From contig OX638131.1 in NCBI GenBank assembly GCA_951804985.1, forward strand, positions 91,028,349 to 91,092,348: a stretch of 64,000 nucleotides of DNA, written 5' to 3'. Positions 45,258 through 57,049 of this stretch are shown here, piece after piece. The DNA is from Dryomyza anilis. Its lineage: Eukaryota; Arthropoda; Insecta; Diptera; Dryomyzidae. The notes beneath the pieces were generated by a model. The model had not been told where the DNA came from. It made no database searches and was given only the letters and a program-made list of their open reading frames with translations. Positions within the stretch are counted from its first letter, which is position 1. Every line of letters begins with the position of its first letter. The position numbers and the translations under genes are program-made.

Positions 45258-47546
45258 TTAATTTTTTTCTTCTGATGGCCTTATAGATGAATTTTCAACG
45301 ATGTATCCCAAAAAATTAACTTTCTTTTGAAGGAACTGGCACTTCTTCCACTTGATCTGCAAACCGAATTTTTCTGCTATAGATAACACCCTTTCTAACT
45401 TCTGTATGCCTTCTAATTCTGTTTGGGATGGTATAATTATGTCGTCCATATACACTACAATTGTACCCTCTTGTATTAACTCGCGAAAAATCCCGAATAT
45501 GTATCTACAGAAAACTGCAGGCGAATTCGATATGCCAAAAGGAACATAAAGAAATTCATATTGTCCATTGTGCGTCACGAACGATGTGAATTTACGGGAA
45601 GACAATTCAACTGGCACATGGAAGAAACCATTGCGTAAATCAAGCGTTGTATATAATGTAGCTGCTTCTAATCTCTGCATAACGTCGTCGATTAGAACCA
45701 TTGGGAAATTGTCGCGAACTATCTTTTGGTTTAGTTTTCGAAAATCGCAGCATAATCTTCTAGTTCCATCTTTTTTTGATACAAGAACAATTGGTGAGGC
45801 ATATTCCGAATAACTTGGTTGAATAATGCCCTCCTCTAACCACTCTTTTACTTGCTGTTGAACTGCGCACTGATCAACATATGACAATTTTCGAGGTCGC
45901 TGGTAAACTGGTACTTCGTCCTTCCGAATTAATTTCATCTCAACAGGACTCTCTGTAGGCTTCACTGGATGGTACGACGTAATCATAATATGAATAATTT
46001 CTTTATTATCATTATTCAGATTAGATAGATCAACATCTGGCTCGTATGATTTGATATCTGTATTAGCCGATAAGCACATCTCTTCAAATTCGTATTGCAA
46101 TTCTCTAATACATGAGTCATCCACTGCGTCATCTGCTAAGTCACAAACCGAAACTTTTTTAAAAAATTTTGCACCATCTGCGTCAATCATTATATTAAAA
46201 TATGTTAAAATATCATTTCCGATTACTGCAGAATATAGAATATCATCGTCCTTGGCAATGTGAAAATTAATCTCGATGTCTAATCCATCAATATTTATGG
46301 GTAACGTAACACTTCCCATGGTTTCTATTTCCATTTGCCCAATTCCTACTAAACTTTTAGTTATTGGGTTTAATTCCACATTTATTAGTTTTAAAAATGT
46401 GCAATGTCTTAACATACATATGTCACTTCCAGTGTCAATTAAAGCCGATACCGTTGAATCTTGAATTTTAAAATCTTTAAAGACACGATTAAAAATACGA
46501 TTAAATTGAGATTTATTTGCATCCACTTTATCAAATGTGACATGAATATTTCCGTTTTCTTTTTTAAAAGGGTTTTCTGATATATTACACTCAAACGATC
46601 GGTGTCCTGGTTCGTGGCATTTAAAGCATGTGTAGTTTGCTTTCGGACAATCTCTGGCCATATGACTGCGATCACCGCACTTAAAACATCTTCTGTCTGT
46701 ATTGTCCACTACTTCTTTTTGCACAGGTCTTTGTTGTTGTTGGTAGAAGTTATTAGGAGCCTTATGTTGATATTGATTTGAAGTCTGAGGATGGTTATCT
46801 TTCTGGTTCCTTGTTGGTTTTGTATTCCAGACTTTTTCATAAATTTTTATTTGCTCCTTCAACTCATCTAGTGAGTGCGCTTGATAAAGGATGCTTTTAT
46901 TTGATCGCGAGTCTGGTATACCTTCAATAAAGTATTCGATTAAACTTTCTTCATCCAATCTGATAGTGCTGCCAATTTCCATTAACTTGTAGAGGTATTC
47001 TCTGTAAGTTTCTTGAGGTTTCTTTCGGCGACTAGATAAAAGCCGATGAACTTCAATGGTTGACAACTTCGTCCCAAATTCTTTTTTTAATGCGTCCTTT
47101 AGGGAGTTCCAGTCTTTTATATTTGACTGACTTCGGATAAATATGCGTGCAGCTCCCTTCAGCAGTTGTTTTGCATAAATGAACTTCTGCAATCCATTCC
47201 AGCGTACTATTTCAGCGTTATCCTCGAATTCCTGCAACCATTGATTAACGTCTGGATGCCCTGTTCCTGAAAACCACGAAAGCGCATCTTGGATATCTTT
47301 TAGCGTGAATATGGATCGCTCAGAAGATGATGCTTGTACGACTGATGCGGCATCATCATAATCCGACTCATTCTCGTGAGTTCTAGAAAGGCCGAAGTAT
47401 TCAAGGAGTCTGTCCTGAAGTGTTTGTTTCAGTCCTGTTGTCAAAAGCCCCACCTTGCTTAATTCCCTTCTTAAGCATTCTACTCTCATCGATAATATTG
47501 AAGTCAAGTCCATGTTGTGTAATAACAATATCAATATAACAAACAA
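45258..47546 (-). pseudogene. Gypsy gag-protease-reverse transcriptase frame (broken pol)
   Basis: 762 codons; the start is probably the Met at 47513. A SAP-like N-terminal helix pair (VECLRRELSKVGLLTTGLKQ) is followed by a gag core and two CCHC knuckles (CFKCGDRSHMARDC and CFKCHEPGHRSFEC, about residues 285-320). Then come the aspartic protease (ALIDTGSDICML, about 370) and reverse transcriptase with YMDD (VVYMDDII, about 715). Gag and Pol are one frame. It ends prematurely after SIRPSEEKN at an A-run where a one-base change shifts frame; the continuation is at 45253. Confidence 0.9.
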
Positions 47547-47559
47547 CTTATTTAATTAA

Positions 47560-48207
47560 CAATTACAACGATTTTAGAATTATTAAAGTATTTTGTTCAG
47601 TTAGCCGTAATTTACTTAATATTTATTTTTTTTAGATTTTTATTTTTTTTTATAAATTTTGTCAAAAATTTATTTTTTATGACTTTTATTTTTTTTTATT
47701 ATTGTTTTATAGTTTTTTTTTTAATTTTTGTGTTATTTTTTCCACAAATTTTCCAGAATGCTTTGCTGAAGTTTAGTGACTCACCGCGCAATGCAAAATG
47801 TAGATTGGGCTTATGTCTCTGATTCCTCTAAGCGATCATCTGCGATCCCTTCTGCAATCCCCTCTCAGGATGTTCTCTCTGTGATGCTACTCTCTGCAAA
47901 ATCGACTCTGCGATAACTTCACTGCGATGCCCCGTCTCTGCTTCGTTGTCGCTGCAACTATGTCGTCTCTGCGATGCTCGTTGTGCGATCGGCGGTGAAG
48001 TGTTGTGGCAAACTTGATGGTTGTGCACACAGGTTTTTTTTTTACCAGCTTCTGATTTCTGAATTACACCTTCGATGTCCCCTCGTTCCTTGTGTCGTTG
48101 CTTCTCAGCGTTGTGGCAAGCTTGATGGCTGTACGCACAGACTTATTGACCGACACGAATTTTCACACGCGTTTTTAAAAAAAAAAATCGTTTTAAAATG
48201 AAACTTT
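47560..48207. other. Untranslated leader of the gypsy element
   Basis: Between the primer-binding site and gag. AT-rich, with a duplicated word CGTTGTGGCAAGCTTGATGG (near 48110) and GTGTTGTGGCAAACTTGATG (near 48000) and many CTCTGCGAT words. No coding. Confidence 0.6.
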
Positions 48208-48224
48208 TCCCGGACGAGCCCCCA
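48208..48224 (-). other. Primer-binding site, tRNA-Pro type
   Basis: Minus strand TGGGGGCTCGTCCGGGA, starting with TGG two bases inside the 5' LTR. This 17-mer is the classic proline-tRNA primer site also known from gammaretroviruses. Confidence 0.8.
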
Positions 48225-48226
48225 AA

Positions 48227-48474
48227 TGTAGGATCTTTATTTTCCGTTTATTTTATTTTAAATATTCTGTAAATGTTTTTTTCTTTTTATAAGCTATTTT
48301 TTTATTAAATTTTAATTATTAAATTAACGTGTTACAAGTTCGAGTACAATTTTTCAACTGAATTTAATTGTGTGATTTATTGTCTATATTTTCTGTCTGT
48401 GTATATGTTTATTTTTGTATAAAGTTCGTCAAGTATAAATGTGTACCGTGTCCGTCCGTAAAACCCGTCCTACA
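48227..48474 (-). repeat. 5' LTR of the gypsy element
   Basis: 248 bp; followed on the minus strand by a 2-nt gap and the primer-binding site. Should carry the element's promoter and poly(A) signal; none was resolved in detail. Confidence 0.93.
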
Positions 48475-48701
48475 AATATTTTAATCACATAGCCGATTAA
48501 AAACTAATAAAGCTATAATAGTTAACCACAAATTTATTAATTTCATAATTAGATGATTAATAATATAAAATGAATGAAACTTTTAATATACTAAAAAATA
48601 TTTTATAAATTAGTTTATAAATTAAATTAGAAAATTTCCTTTTATTTTATTTACATTTTTCTCTATATGATTTTTATGCAAAATGTATTTATACAAATAA
48701 C

Positions 48702-51700
48702 CTATTCATAATCACTATCATCATCCTCTGGAGGCTCATACGAATCCTCATCTTCCCGCCGCTTATTCTCCTTACCCTTTGCATCTAACTCCTCCTTGTC
48801 CACAACGTCCTCAACAATGCGTTGCTTAACTTCGCCCTGCGAACGATGATGAAACACAAACGAGACACAATTGCTGCTCAGCCACGCCTGCGACAGAATG
48901 CTGTCGGGCAGCCCCTTATTGTTGGCGCAGTGATACCACTGCGACAGATGTGAAGTGCAGTCTGTATTTTCGGGTGGCGTCTGAATTTGTATATATTTTA
49001 AGCAGCGCTTGCATTTGAGTCTAAACAGTAAAAAATATTGTAAAGAAATTCAAAGCATTTTGTCACACTAAAACACTTACTTATTATGTGTATCCGAGAG
49101 CACATCCGCCTCGTAGCGAAAGAGATCCTTTAGGTCATCGCGCGTGAAATGTTTTTCGGTGCCCTCATTGTTGTCGATGATGGTGCTCGAGAGCGATTTT
49201 TTGTGCGTTTGACGTTGCAGTATTTTTTCCTCAATGGAGCCGGTCTGTTATTAAATTAGAAAAAATATAGAAAAACAAATTATAAAATTTCAAAACTTAA
49301 AATATTTTTATTTAAAAACGCACCGCCACCAGCCGATAAATGAAGCATGGTTTCTTTTGTCCATCACGCCAGACGCGCGCCATTGCCTGCTCATCGTTTG
49401 CTGGATTCCAGTCGGGATCGAACATAAACAAGCGATTGGCACCGATTAAATTCAAACCGCAACCGCCCGCCTTGGAGCTAAGCATAAAGAGAAATAAGTC
49501 GCTATTAGGATCGTTGAAATTGTCGACCACTTTGCTGCGTTTTTTGATGGTCATGCTGCCGTCCAGACGTACAAAGGTGTATTTTCTAAAATAAATATCA
49601 AATATAAAAATGAAGAATTATTAATAAAATAATATAAAATAAGTTTAACCAAAAAATGAAGTGTAATTTAAAGTTTAATATATGAAATGAAATAATATAA
49701 AATATAATATATAATCTCTTTGTACTCAAATTGAAATTCTAACGAGCTAAAAAATTTAATAATTTGTTAAATAAATTAAAAACTAAACATAAAACAAAAA
49801 AAGACATTTGCAAATCAAAAAAATATTTACCTTTTTCTTGCGAGCTTCTCAAACAGATCTAATGTTTGCGTATAATTTGAAATCAATACAACTTTGTCAT
49901 CTGAATTGGCGCGTATGGCGGCGAGCATAAAATCCAGCAACATAATTTTGCCACTTAGCTCGGGATTGATTTCGCTGTTAAAGAAAAATGTAAAAATCAT
50001 TTACAACAATATATATCGACGTCCCTTACGACGCACGTTTTCGTTACTATGATAAAAAGCATAAGTAGAGTAACCTCACAAAAAGAATTATATTTTTATT
50101 ATCTCTAAGATAAATAGCATACAATTATTTAACACTCGAGGCGAAAGACAATATTATTTTCTCCACTAAGAGGTTCATTCTTTGATTTTAGCCAAAAACA
50201 GAAACTCAATTTCACTTCGGTACGATGAAAAGCATATTTATCGTTTAGTCACGAACAAAAGCATATGTATTTTTTTTTCGATAAAGCTATCCAAAAATAC
50301 TGTTGTTTTGCGCACAATTATTTTCAAATTTCATATCATTTAATTTCCAAAAATTCTTTGTTTCTAAGTAGACATTCAATGGTTCCGAGCGATAGAGATT
50401 CGAGTGAAGCCTCCTATAAAGTTAATTTAAAAGTTAACAAATTTAACAAAAATTACTACATTCATTAATAATTGTATGTTCATTCGTTGTTAATGTCCAG
50501 TATTAACAACGAATGAACCCAATTTCCATCATATCAATAAAACATATTATATTTGTACCAAAATGTATGTTAATTTCAATACAAAAGGTGAAGTTTTATT
50601 CGTAGAGATTATATAAATATGTATCTATTCGTGCACTGATACAATTATGCTTCTGTTCGTGGGGAAAATAAATATTAAGATTCTTTTCATGGAGATAATA
50701 AAAATGTGATTTTGTTCGTAGCTAAAATTAGTTCAAATTGTACAAATAAATAATATTTGTTATCTATATATATAAAAGAACAAGTCCTGATTGACTGAGT
50801 GACTGATCGATCAACTTACAGCCCAAATCCTTGGACCTAGGAACATGACGTATGCGCGCACTAATACGGGATTTTTTGAAATTCGCCCCCTAAGGTACAA
50901 AAATGAGCATGGCAAGCCTGAACTTTTAATTTGAAATATGTGTATTTAAAATAGCGACAGTCATGAAATTTGGTCCAGTTATGTATATTGTGGTTGTTTA
51001 TCTTTTTACAAAATGTGGGGTGAATTGAATAAAGGGTAGTGGCACCTCCCATATGACTCAAACTTTAAAAATGCTATAACTCCTGAACTTCTCAGAGTAG
51101 AGTTATAAAAATCGAAGTAAATGTTCATATTGAAAACTCCAATCGTCACGTATAATGTGGGCAGGATTGTACAACTGGGCGTGACACCTCACATTTTATT
51201 TGTATGGCAGATTCACGCCATATATGGGGAACGGACATAAAACAGACAGCTTTTGATACAAACATCGCCTTTGTATGTTTGAAATATGTCGAGCAAATGT
51301 TTCTGAACTGCCTCGACCCTGCCAAAAATTTTGTCTGGGGAAAGGTTCATATTTTAAATTCCAATCGTCATGTAGAATGATTGCGGAATTTTCCCAAGGG
51401 GTGCGGCACCTCCCACATAACAAAAACTTTAAAAATGCTTTAACTCCTTACCTACTAAGAGTAGAGTTGTAAAAATCGAAACAAAGGATCATATAACACA
51501 TTGTAATCTTCACGTAGAATGTGAGCGGGATTGGACAAAGGGACTTGCCCTTGGCATGCACTAAAAAGGAAACAAGCAGCATGAATGTACCCACACTTTA
51601 CAAAGATATACTTTTGCATTTACTAAAACTTAGCACGGTCGAAACTGTGCCCAGGTCCAGCTGTAATCAATAAAATACAACTGTTTTAGCACGTTTTTGA

Positions 51701-53994
51701 AAATTGACTTCATCATGCATCCCGAGAATTTTTTTTTTACATTTTTTTGCAATATTTCAGGCATATTTCCGGCAAACGCACAGATAAATAGAATATTTTG
51801 GGAAGTGTATAGCAGGTTGTAAATTTTTGTGGAACGGGCATATTTGGGGAACGGGCAGAAAACAGACAGCTTTTGATATAAACTCCGCCTTTGTCTGTTT
51901 GAAAAATGTCGAGAAAATGTTTCAGAACTGCATCGACCCTGCCAAAAATTTTGTCTGGAGATATTTTATTTAATTAAAAATTTAAAATTTTTGTTGATAG
52001 TTAACATATTACTAAACAAATTCCGAAATACATACTTGGGTTTGTAGTTCGCCGGCAGCACATTTTGCGAGTTCTCAAAGCCATTTTCGCGTGCCTGCAG
52101 TTTCTCGTATATTAAATCTGGATGATTGCACAATTTCTTTAATGTGGTGATGTCGGCCAAGGCGGTGAGGGAAGCCTTTTCATTGCAGTCTTAAAAAAAA
52201 AAATTCTAAATTTAGCTAATAATTTTAAAAATTATTTATTTTATAATAAAATTAAAATTATACAAATCCTAGTTGACAATTTAAAGTGACTTAAATATTA
52301 ATTTATAATTTTTATATATCTAAACATAATACAAGTGAAAAATATACATAAAACTCACCTTGCAGACTTCTTCGAATTTTGTCCGATTTGAGAAAATTTG
52401 CATAGAGTTGCATTTGCACCGCAGCCAGCTTTACACAGATGACCATCTCAAATTTCACCGGCAAATATTTGGTCAATATCTGATTGGTACGACGTATAAC
52501 ACATTGATTAACCAACGTAATTAGAGCCTTCGTTTTTTCCACAGCACGCTCTCGCTCTTTATCACTCGAATCGGCATTTTGACCACGTAAAATAGGATTT
52601 TCAAAATTACGCTTGAATTCGGCAACAGAGCCAAGCATTTCGGGATTAACAAAATTGACCAAACTAAAATATTCGCAGAGATCATTTTGTATGGGAGTGC
52701 CGGAGAGTAGGACACGACGTTTGGTGCGTAGCCCCATCAGAGCCTGGTAGGTGAGATTGTCGCTGTTTTTCAAACGATGACCCTAAGGGGCGAAAATGCA
52801 AATTTAAAAAATAAATAAACAACTCGAAAAACATAGAAGAAACAAAAAATAGTGGATTCAAACTCGAAAAATTTGAAAAGGGTCTAAAATTCAAATGCAA
52901 TTTGTAAAAAATCTAGAAATAACGAATTTAACGAATGTATTAGGAGCTACCAATTAATGTACGACAATCTTGAAATTCTCATTAAATACACTTTTTTTTT
53001 AAACAAAAAGCCTTCAATATACCTCATCACATATCACCATGCCGACCTCAGTGCGATTTAGAATCGCTGCATAGAGACGAAAAGTCTCATAACTAATCAA
53101 GAGCACTGGCGTGCCACAGCGTTGTTGTGTGTTAAGCGCAAACTGTTCGAGTGTCTTGATCGTGTCCTCCTTAGCGCCGCCCTCAATGGGCAGACAGTGC
53201 AAACGGCCGTGAAGCCATTTCGTGAATTCTTTCTCCCAGTTCTTTACCAGCGAACTGGGTGACACAATGATTGCCTTGCTAATGGCTGGCTTGCAGTCGG
53301 GACTCTGACGCAACAGCGTCCAGACCAGCGTCACGCACTGTAGAGTTTTGCCAAGGCTACAAATTGTTTGAAATAAACATTAGTTTAAAGCTCGACTCTA
53401 TTTTATACTGTCCACTTACCCCATTTCGTCGGCCATAATACAGCCGTTAAAGTCACCCTTGTTACCCATCACGCAGTCGTACATGAAACGCACTCCCTCA
53501 CGCTGATGCGGCCGTAATATATTGCTCAGCAGTGGATCAACAACGACATGCACCAACAGTTTGCTCGGCTCCAGCGTCATACGTTCGTGTTCGGAGTAAG
53601 CTGGTGGTGTGTACAGCACCAGCGCATTGCAGGCATGTGGATCGTAGAGCGCTTTGCGTACCGTCGATCGACGCAGACCGAGGCAACGTTGACTATTGTA
53701 GTCGGGTACATAATCCGCAATGGGCACCTTGAAGGGACGCGCCAATATCTTTGCAATAGCCTGCTCATACTGACTCAGTGGAAGTTGTGTCAACAGCAGA
53801 GTTTGTTGTTCTTCTTGGGTGGTAGTTCTACGACTCTGTTCCTGACAGTTTCGCTTGCGTTTGTTTTTAAAAGGCACCAGGAAATCACAGCTCGGTTTCG
53901 TTTTGCTCGATTGATTCTGACTAGGCGCTAAGCTGCGCCGCTAAATTTATTTATTTTGTTAGCTATTTTTGTTAAATTGTCTAATATTTACCAT
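48702..53994 (-). CDS. okr: Rad54-family DNA-dependent ATPase (okra)
   Basis: Nine exons on the minus strand: 53994-53992 (ATG only), 53940-53420, 53356-53023, 52782-52359, 52189-52036, 49974-49831, 49585-49324, 49244-49081 and 49020-48702. All phases agree, giving 774 residues against about 784 in Drosophila. The N-terminus M|RRSLAPSQ is the Rad54 signature. SWI2/SNF2 motifs: Walker A GLGKT (about 175-179, split by an intron), DEGHRLKN (about 285), [10 protein letters not shown] (about 308), [21 protein letters not shown] and [12 protein letters not shown] CxxC-rich C-terminal region (LKCKRC) and acidic tail follow. The protein remodels chromatin and drives strand invasion with Rad51 in homologous recombination. 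Intron 5 (about 2 kb) contains a Helitron-like insertion. Confidence 0.96.
50763..51663 (+). mobile_element. Helitron-like element in okra intron 5
   Basis: Starts TCTATATATATAAAAGAACA after T/A-rich DNA, like 30682. The end shows GCACGGTCGAAACTGTGC, a 3' hairpin stem, then CCAGGTCCAGCTG, close to the CAGCTAG terminus of 42470 but altered. Interior GAAATTCGCCCCCTAAGG is shared with 30682-31800. No coding. Confidence 0.65.
51218..51962. repeat. Direct duplication of about 130 bp, 620 bp apart
   Basis: 51218-51352 and 51838-51962 share GGGGAACGG, AAACAGACAGCTTTTGATA and CTGCCAAAAATTTTGTCTGG with about 90% similarity by eye. The first copy lies inside the Helitron-like element, the second just beyond it. 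Confidence 0.8.
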
Positions 53995-56441
53995 TTTAAA
54001 TTGTTTTTATTTGGCGCGTACGATTCTGTCAGTTTATAATGTAAATAAAAAAAATTATTTATTTTTGACACAGTGCTGCCAGACTTGGAAAAATATAACC
54101 CCTCGAAAAAAAATGAAATACCCAGCTACACCAAAAAAAAAAATAATCTGCATTAGAAATAAATAAAAATGTATTAAGCAATTTGGGAGCGCTATGAAAT
54201 TGGAGTCAGAAAAAATACGGTTTTTGGACCTTTTCAAAATATTACACATAAAAGAGATTTTGGAGTTATTTAGGAGCCCTCAAAGCATCAAATTTAAACT
54301 TGTTTCTGAACGCACGTTATAATAGAAATTTTGTTTCTTAATTTTTCTTTTATTATTTTTTAATATGGAAATTTTATTTCCCACACTTGCAACGAAAAAA
54401 AACGTTGCAGTGCTTATATAATATATATTACACTTTTTTTAACATATCAGGAATTCAAAATTGTGGTAACGCATCTGGATCAAGCTTTGGAAAAAATGTT
54501 TTCAGAAAAATAATAAATTTAAATTTGAAGGTTTTTCGATGTACTCTTTGGAGCCGACATCTAATTGACTGAAAGCCCAGGTCATGGCTAAGTTCTATTG
54601 AAAGTTTTTGAAGAAACAACAACAAATTGAAAACACAACACAGGCAATGATCATACGGACCGTTTCGGATACAGCCAAGTATCCTCATCAGTGATCTTTG
54701 TGTGATGACGTTGTGATAACATCAAATGTTTCGTATATATGAACATGTCGTCAGAAACGATGGGAGTTGGTAGACAAGCACGCTAGGTGTTTGGCTACAG
54801 AACCACATAACCGTCACTCGTCTAATTTGCAGTTGTGTCTGTTCAATTTTTAGAACAGACTTTGTTGCAACAACGACGAATGGTGCCGAAGTTCGATAGA
54901 ACGAATGCATTTGAGCAACGCATCGGTTTTGCTTTCAATGTTGTTGCTATTAATTCGTGTTCATATTTTCGCAATGATTCATATTTCAGGCCTATGCTTG
55001 TTGTTGGTATAACAACTTTCATAGGAAGCACTGGAATAGCATTGCATATGTGGAACATGTCTGCTTATTGGTGCAAACAACCACCGTGTATTTATTATTT
55101 GAATGTTATTTGACAAAAAAAAAAATGCCATTAAAAGTCCGTGGAGTGATTTTCATGTAATGACATTTAGAAACAATAAAGAAAAGCGAACAAAAATCAA
55201 GTAATTTTCATAATTACCATCCAAATATAAATAAATTAAATTATATTTATAAACCAAAAGATACATACAATTCCCACATCAATTAAAAATTACAAAAATA
55301 ATATAAATAAGCACCAAATAACACTTATTTTGAAAAAATAGATATGTAGAACTATTAGAAATCTTAGAACAATTTAAATTAAACCAAATAATCACCAATC
55401 AAATTTGATTTGTTTTTGAGGTCTTCCCGTGAAAATTTACTGCATCATTTTCTACCATTTTTAAAGGTACTTTCAAAGCAGATTTGTAATAAAAATAACT
55501 TTAGTTGCTTTTTTTAAGTACCAGATGACATTGAGATCATATTTTTAGTATTGCAATATTCAGAACAATGTTTTTTTTTTAATGTGATATTTTATAGTTA
55601 TGCCATGCTCTATTCTATTCTATTATAAAATTCCATGTATTCCAATATAGACAAAAAAAATTTCAATTAATGGGTTAAAGATGGATTCGAATTTTTTATT
55701 TGAATTTCTTGTAAACCTAATATAAAAGAAATATTCATGCAAGATGTTGGGTTCTATGTTATGAGTTATTAGAATTTATTATGTTTATCTTTTATATTAT
55801 TATTATCTAATTTAGTAAAACAAATAAAGCCAAAAATCTATTACTAATTTAGTGGTTTCCACTGAACTGTAATTTTCGAACATACTCGGCGACCGTCAAA
55901 GTGGACAATAATCAAAATGGCTGCACGAGTGATTAGCAAGTGAAGTGAATTTTATCAAAGTAGATAAGCTGTCAGAAAGTGCAGTCAAAAACAATAAAAA
56001 CGTACGATAAACAATATCAGAACACCATAGAATATGAAAGAAATGCAATACAATAATTACAATTAATTAAAAATACAACAAGACATGTACAAGGCTTTTT
56101 CTTAATTATCACCAAAGGCAATGAAAAAACGAAAAAGCAGCAAAAAAGAAGAATAAATACCATATATACCGACAATTCTACAAAAATTCGAGTTCGAAAA
56201 CGGCGCACAATTTGGCGTTGGCAATACTGTTCGGCGCTCGTCGTCACACGAATTACGAAAAAACAAAATGGCGTTTTTCGACAAATGACTTGTGAATGGA
56301 AGACGACGAGAGAAAAGTGTGAAATTTTTTTTGCTGCGTTGGAGGAGAAAAATTTGAAAATTTTTATTTTGCAACAATAAAGTGAAAAAATTATTGCAAA
56401 AAGTTGGACAATTGTTTTAATAATTATCTAGTGTATGTTTA
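53995..56441. other. Intergenic DNA between okra and the orphan exon
   Basis: No recognisable coding sequence. 55860-56440 is less AT-biased, with CGACCGTC, CGGCGCTCGTCGTCACACG and many AAC-rich words, and looks like the promoter and 5' leader of the exon at 56442. Frames at 54387-54910 are unrecognised. Confidence 0.45.
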
Positions 56442-56493
56442 ATGTCTGCAATAAGAAAAAGTTATATGCTGCGACAATTATATCATGAGCCAG
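56442..56493 (+). CDS. Possible first coding exon of a gene extending downstream
   Basis: ATG at 56442 opens MSAIRKSYMLRQLYHEP and runs to a strong GTGAGT donor at 56494. ATGs at 56466 (same frame) and 56485 (another frame, reading MSQ) could be used instead. A leader-like stretch lies upstream. No matching acceptor exon was found in the rest of the window, so the gene would have an intron longer than 7 kb. Product unknown. Confidence 0.3.
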
Positions 56494-57049
56494 GTGAGTG
56501 TAGTATATATTTTTTCGATACGATTCCGATTTGTTATTGAAATTTTAAGCGCCTAAAATGTGGATTTTCATAAAAAAATTTATGATTTTAATTAGAATAG
56601 TGTTTTAAGATTGTGTCTGGTGAGTTTGAAGCTGATGCCCACAATGGGTGTGGTTTAAAAATGAACTTTTCTGCGGCAGAACCACGGCCAGAGCACGAAG
56701 TCTCACATAGAAAATGCAATTTTACTGCAAGTTCCTGTGAGTGATTTTAAAAAATGTTGAAAATTTCAATAAAAACCATTGTGTTTCACAATTTTTTCAA
56801 CGCCAAACGTTGGACAATGAAACTACGTAGCAGAAAATGTGAAAATTTTGAAATTTTATTGGGGACCCATTTTTGCAAAATCTAGTTAAAATCGGATTTT
56901 CCATTTCATTTTAATGAAATTCTGCTTAAAAAACCGTTTAAATGATGTCCTTTTCAAGTTTTTCAGATGTTTTTACAAAATTTTCATCGATTACGTAATC
57001 GCCATTTGCATGGAAAACGTTGCGAACGCATTGCAAATCTTGGCCATGT

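Larger units (their letters stand above)
43158..48474 (-). mobile_element. Ty3/gypsy LTR retrotransposon, 5.3 kb, complete in outline
   Basis: Two 248-bp LTRs (43158-43405 and 48227-48474) begin TGTAGG and end CCTACA. AATA flanks both sides (43154-43157 and 48475-48478), a 4-bp target duplication. Coding is on the minus strand: gag, zinc knuckles, protease, reverse transcriptase, RNase H and integrase in the Ty3/gypsy order; no envelope frame. The LTRs appear identical by eye, so insertion was recent. Yet the coding region carries a frameshift near 45255 and an in-frame TAA near 44929, so this copy cannot make full Pol. Confidence 0.95.

Noticed and set aside
47828..48028. Small minus-strand frame in the gypsy leader
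   Set aside because: Made of repeated CTCTGCGAT-type words with no gag similarity; the zinc-knuckle frame starts at 47513.
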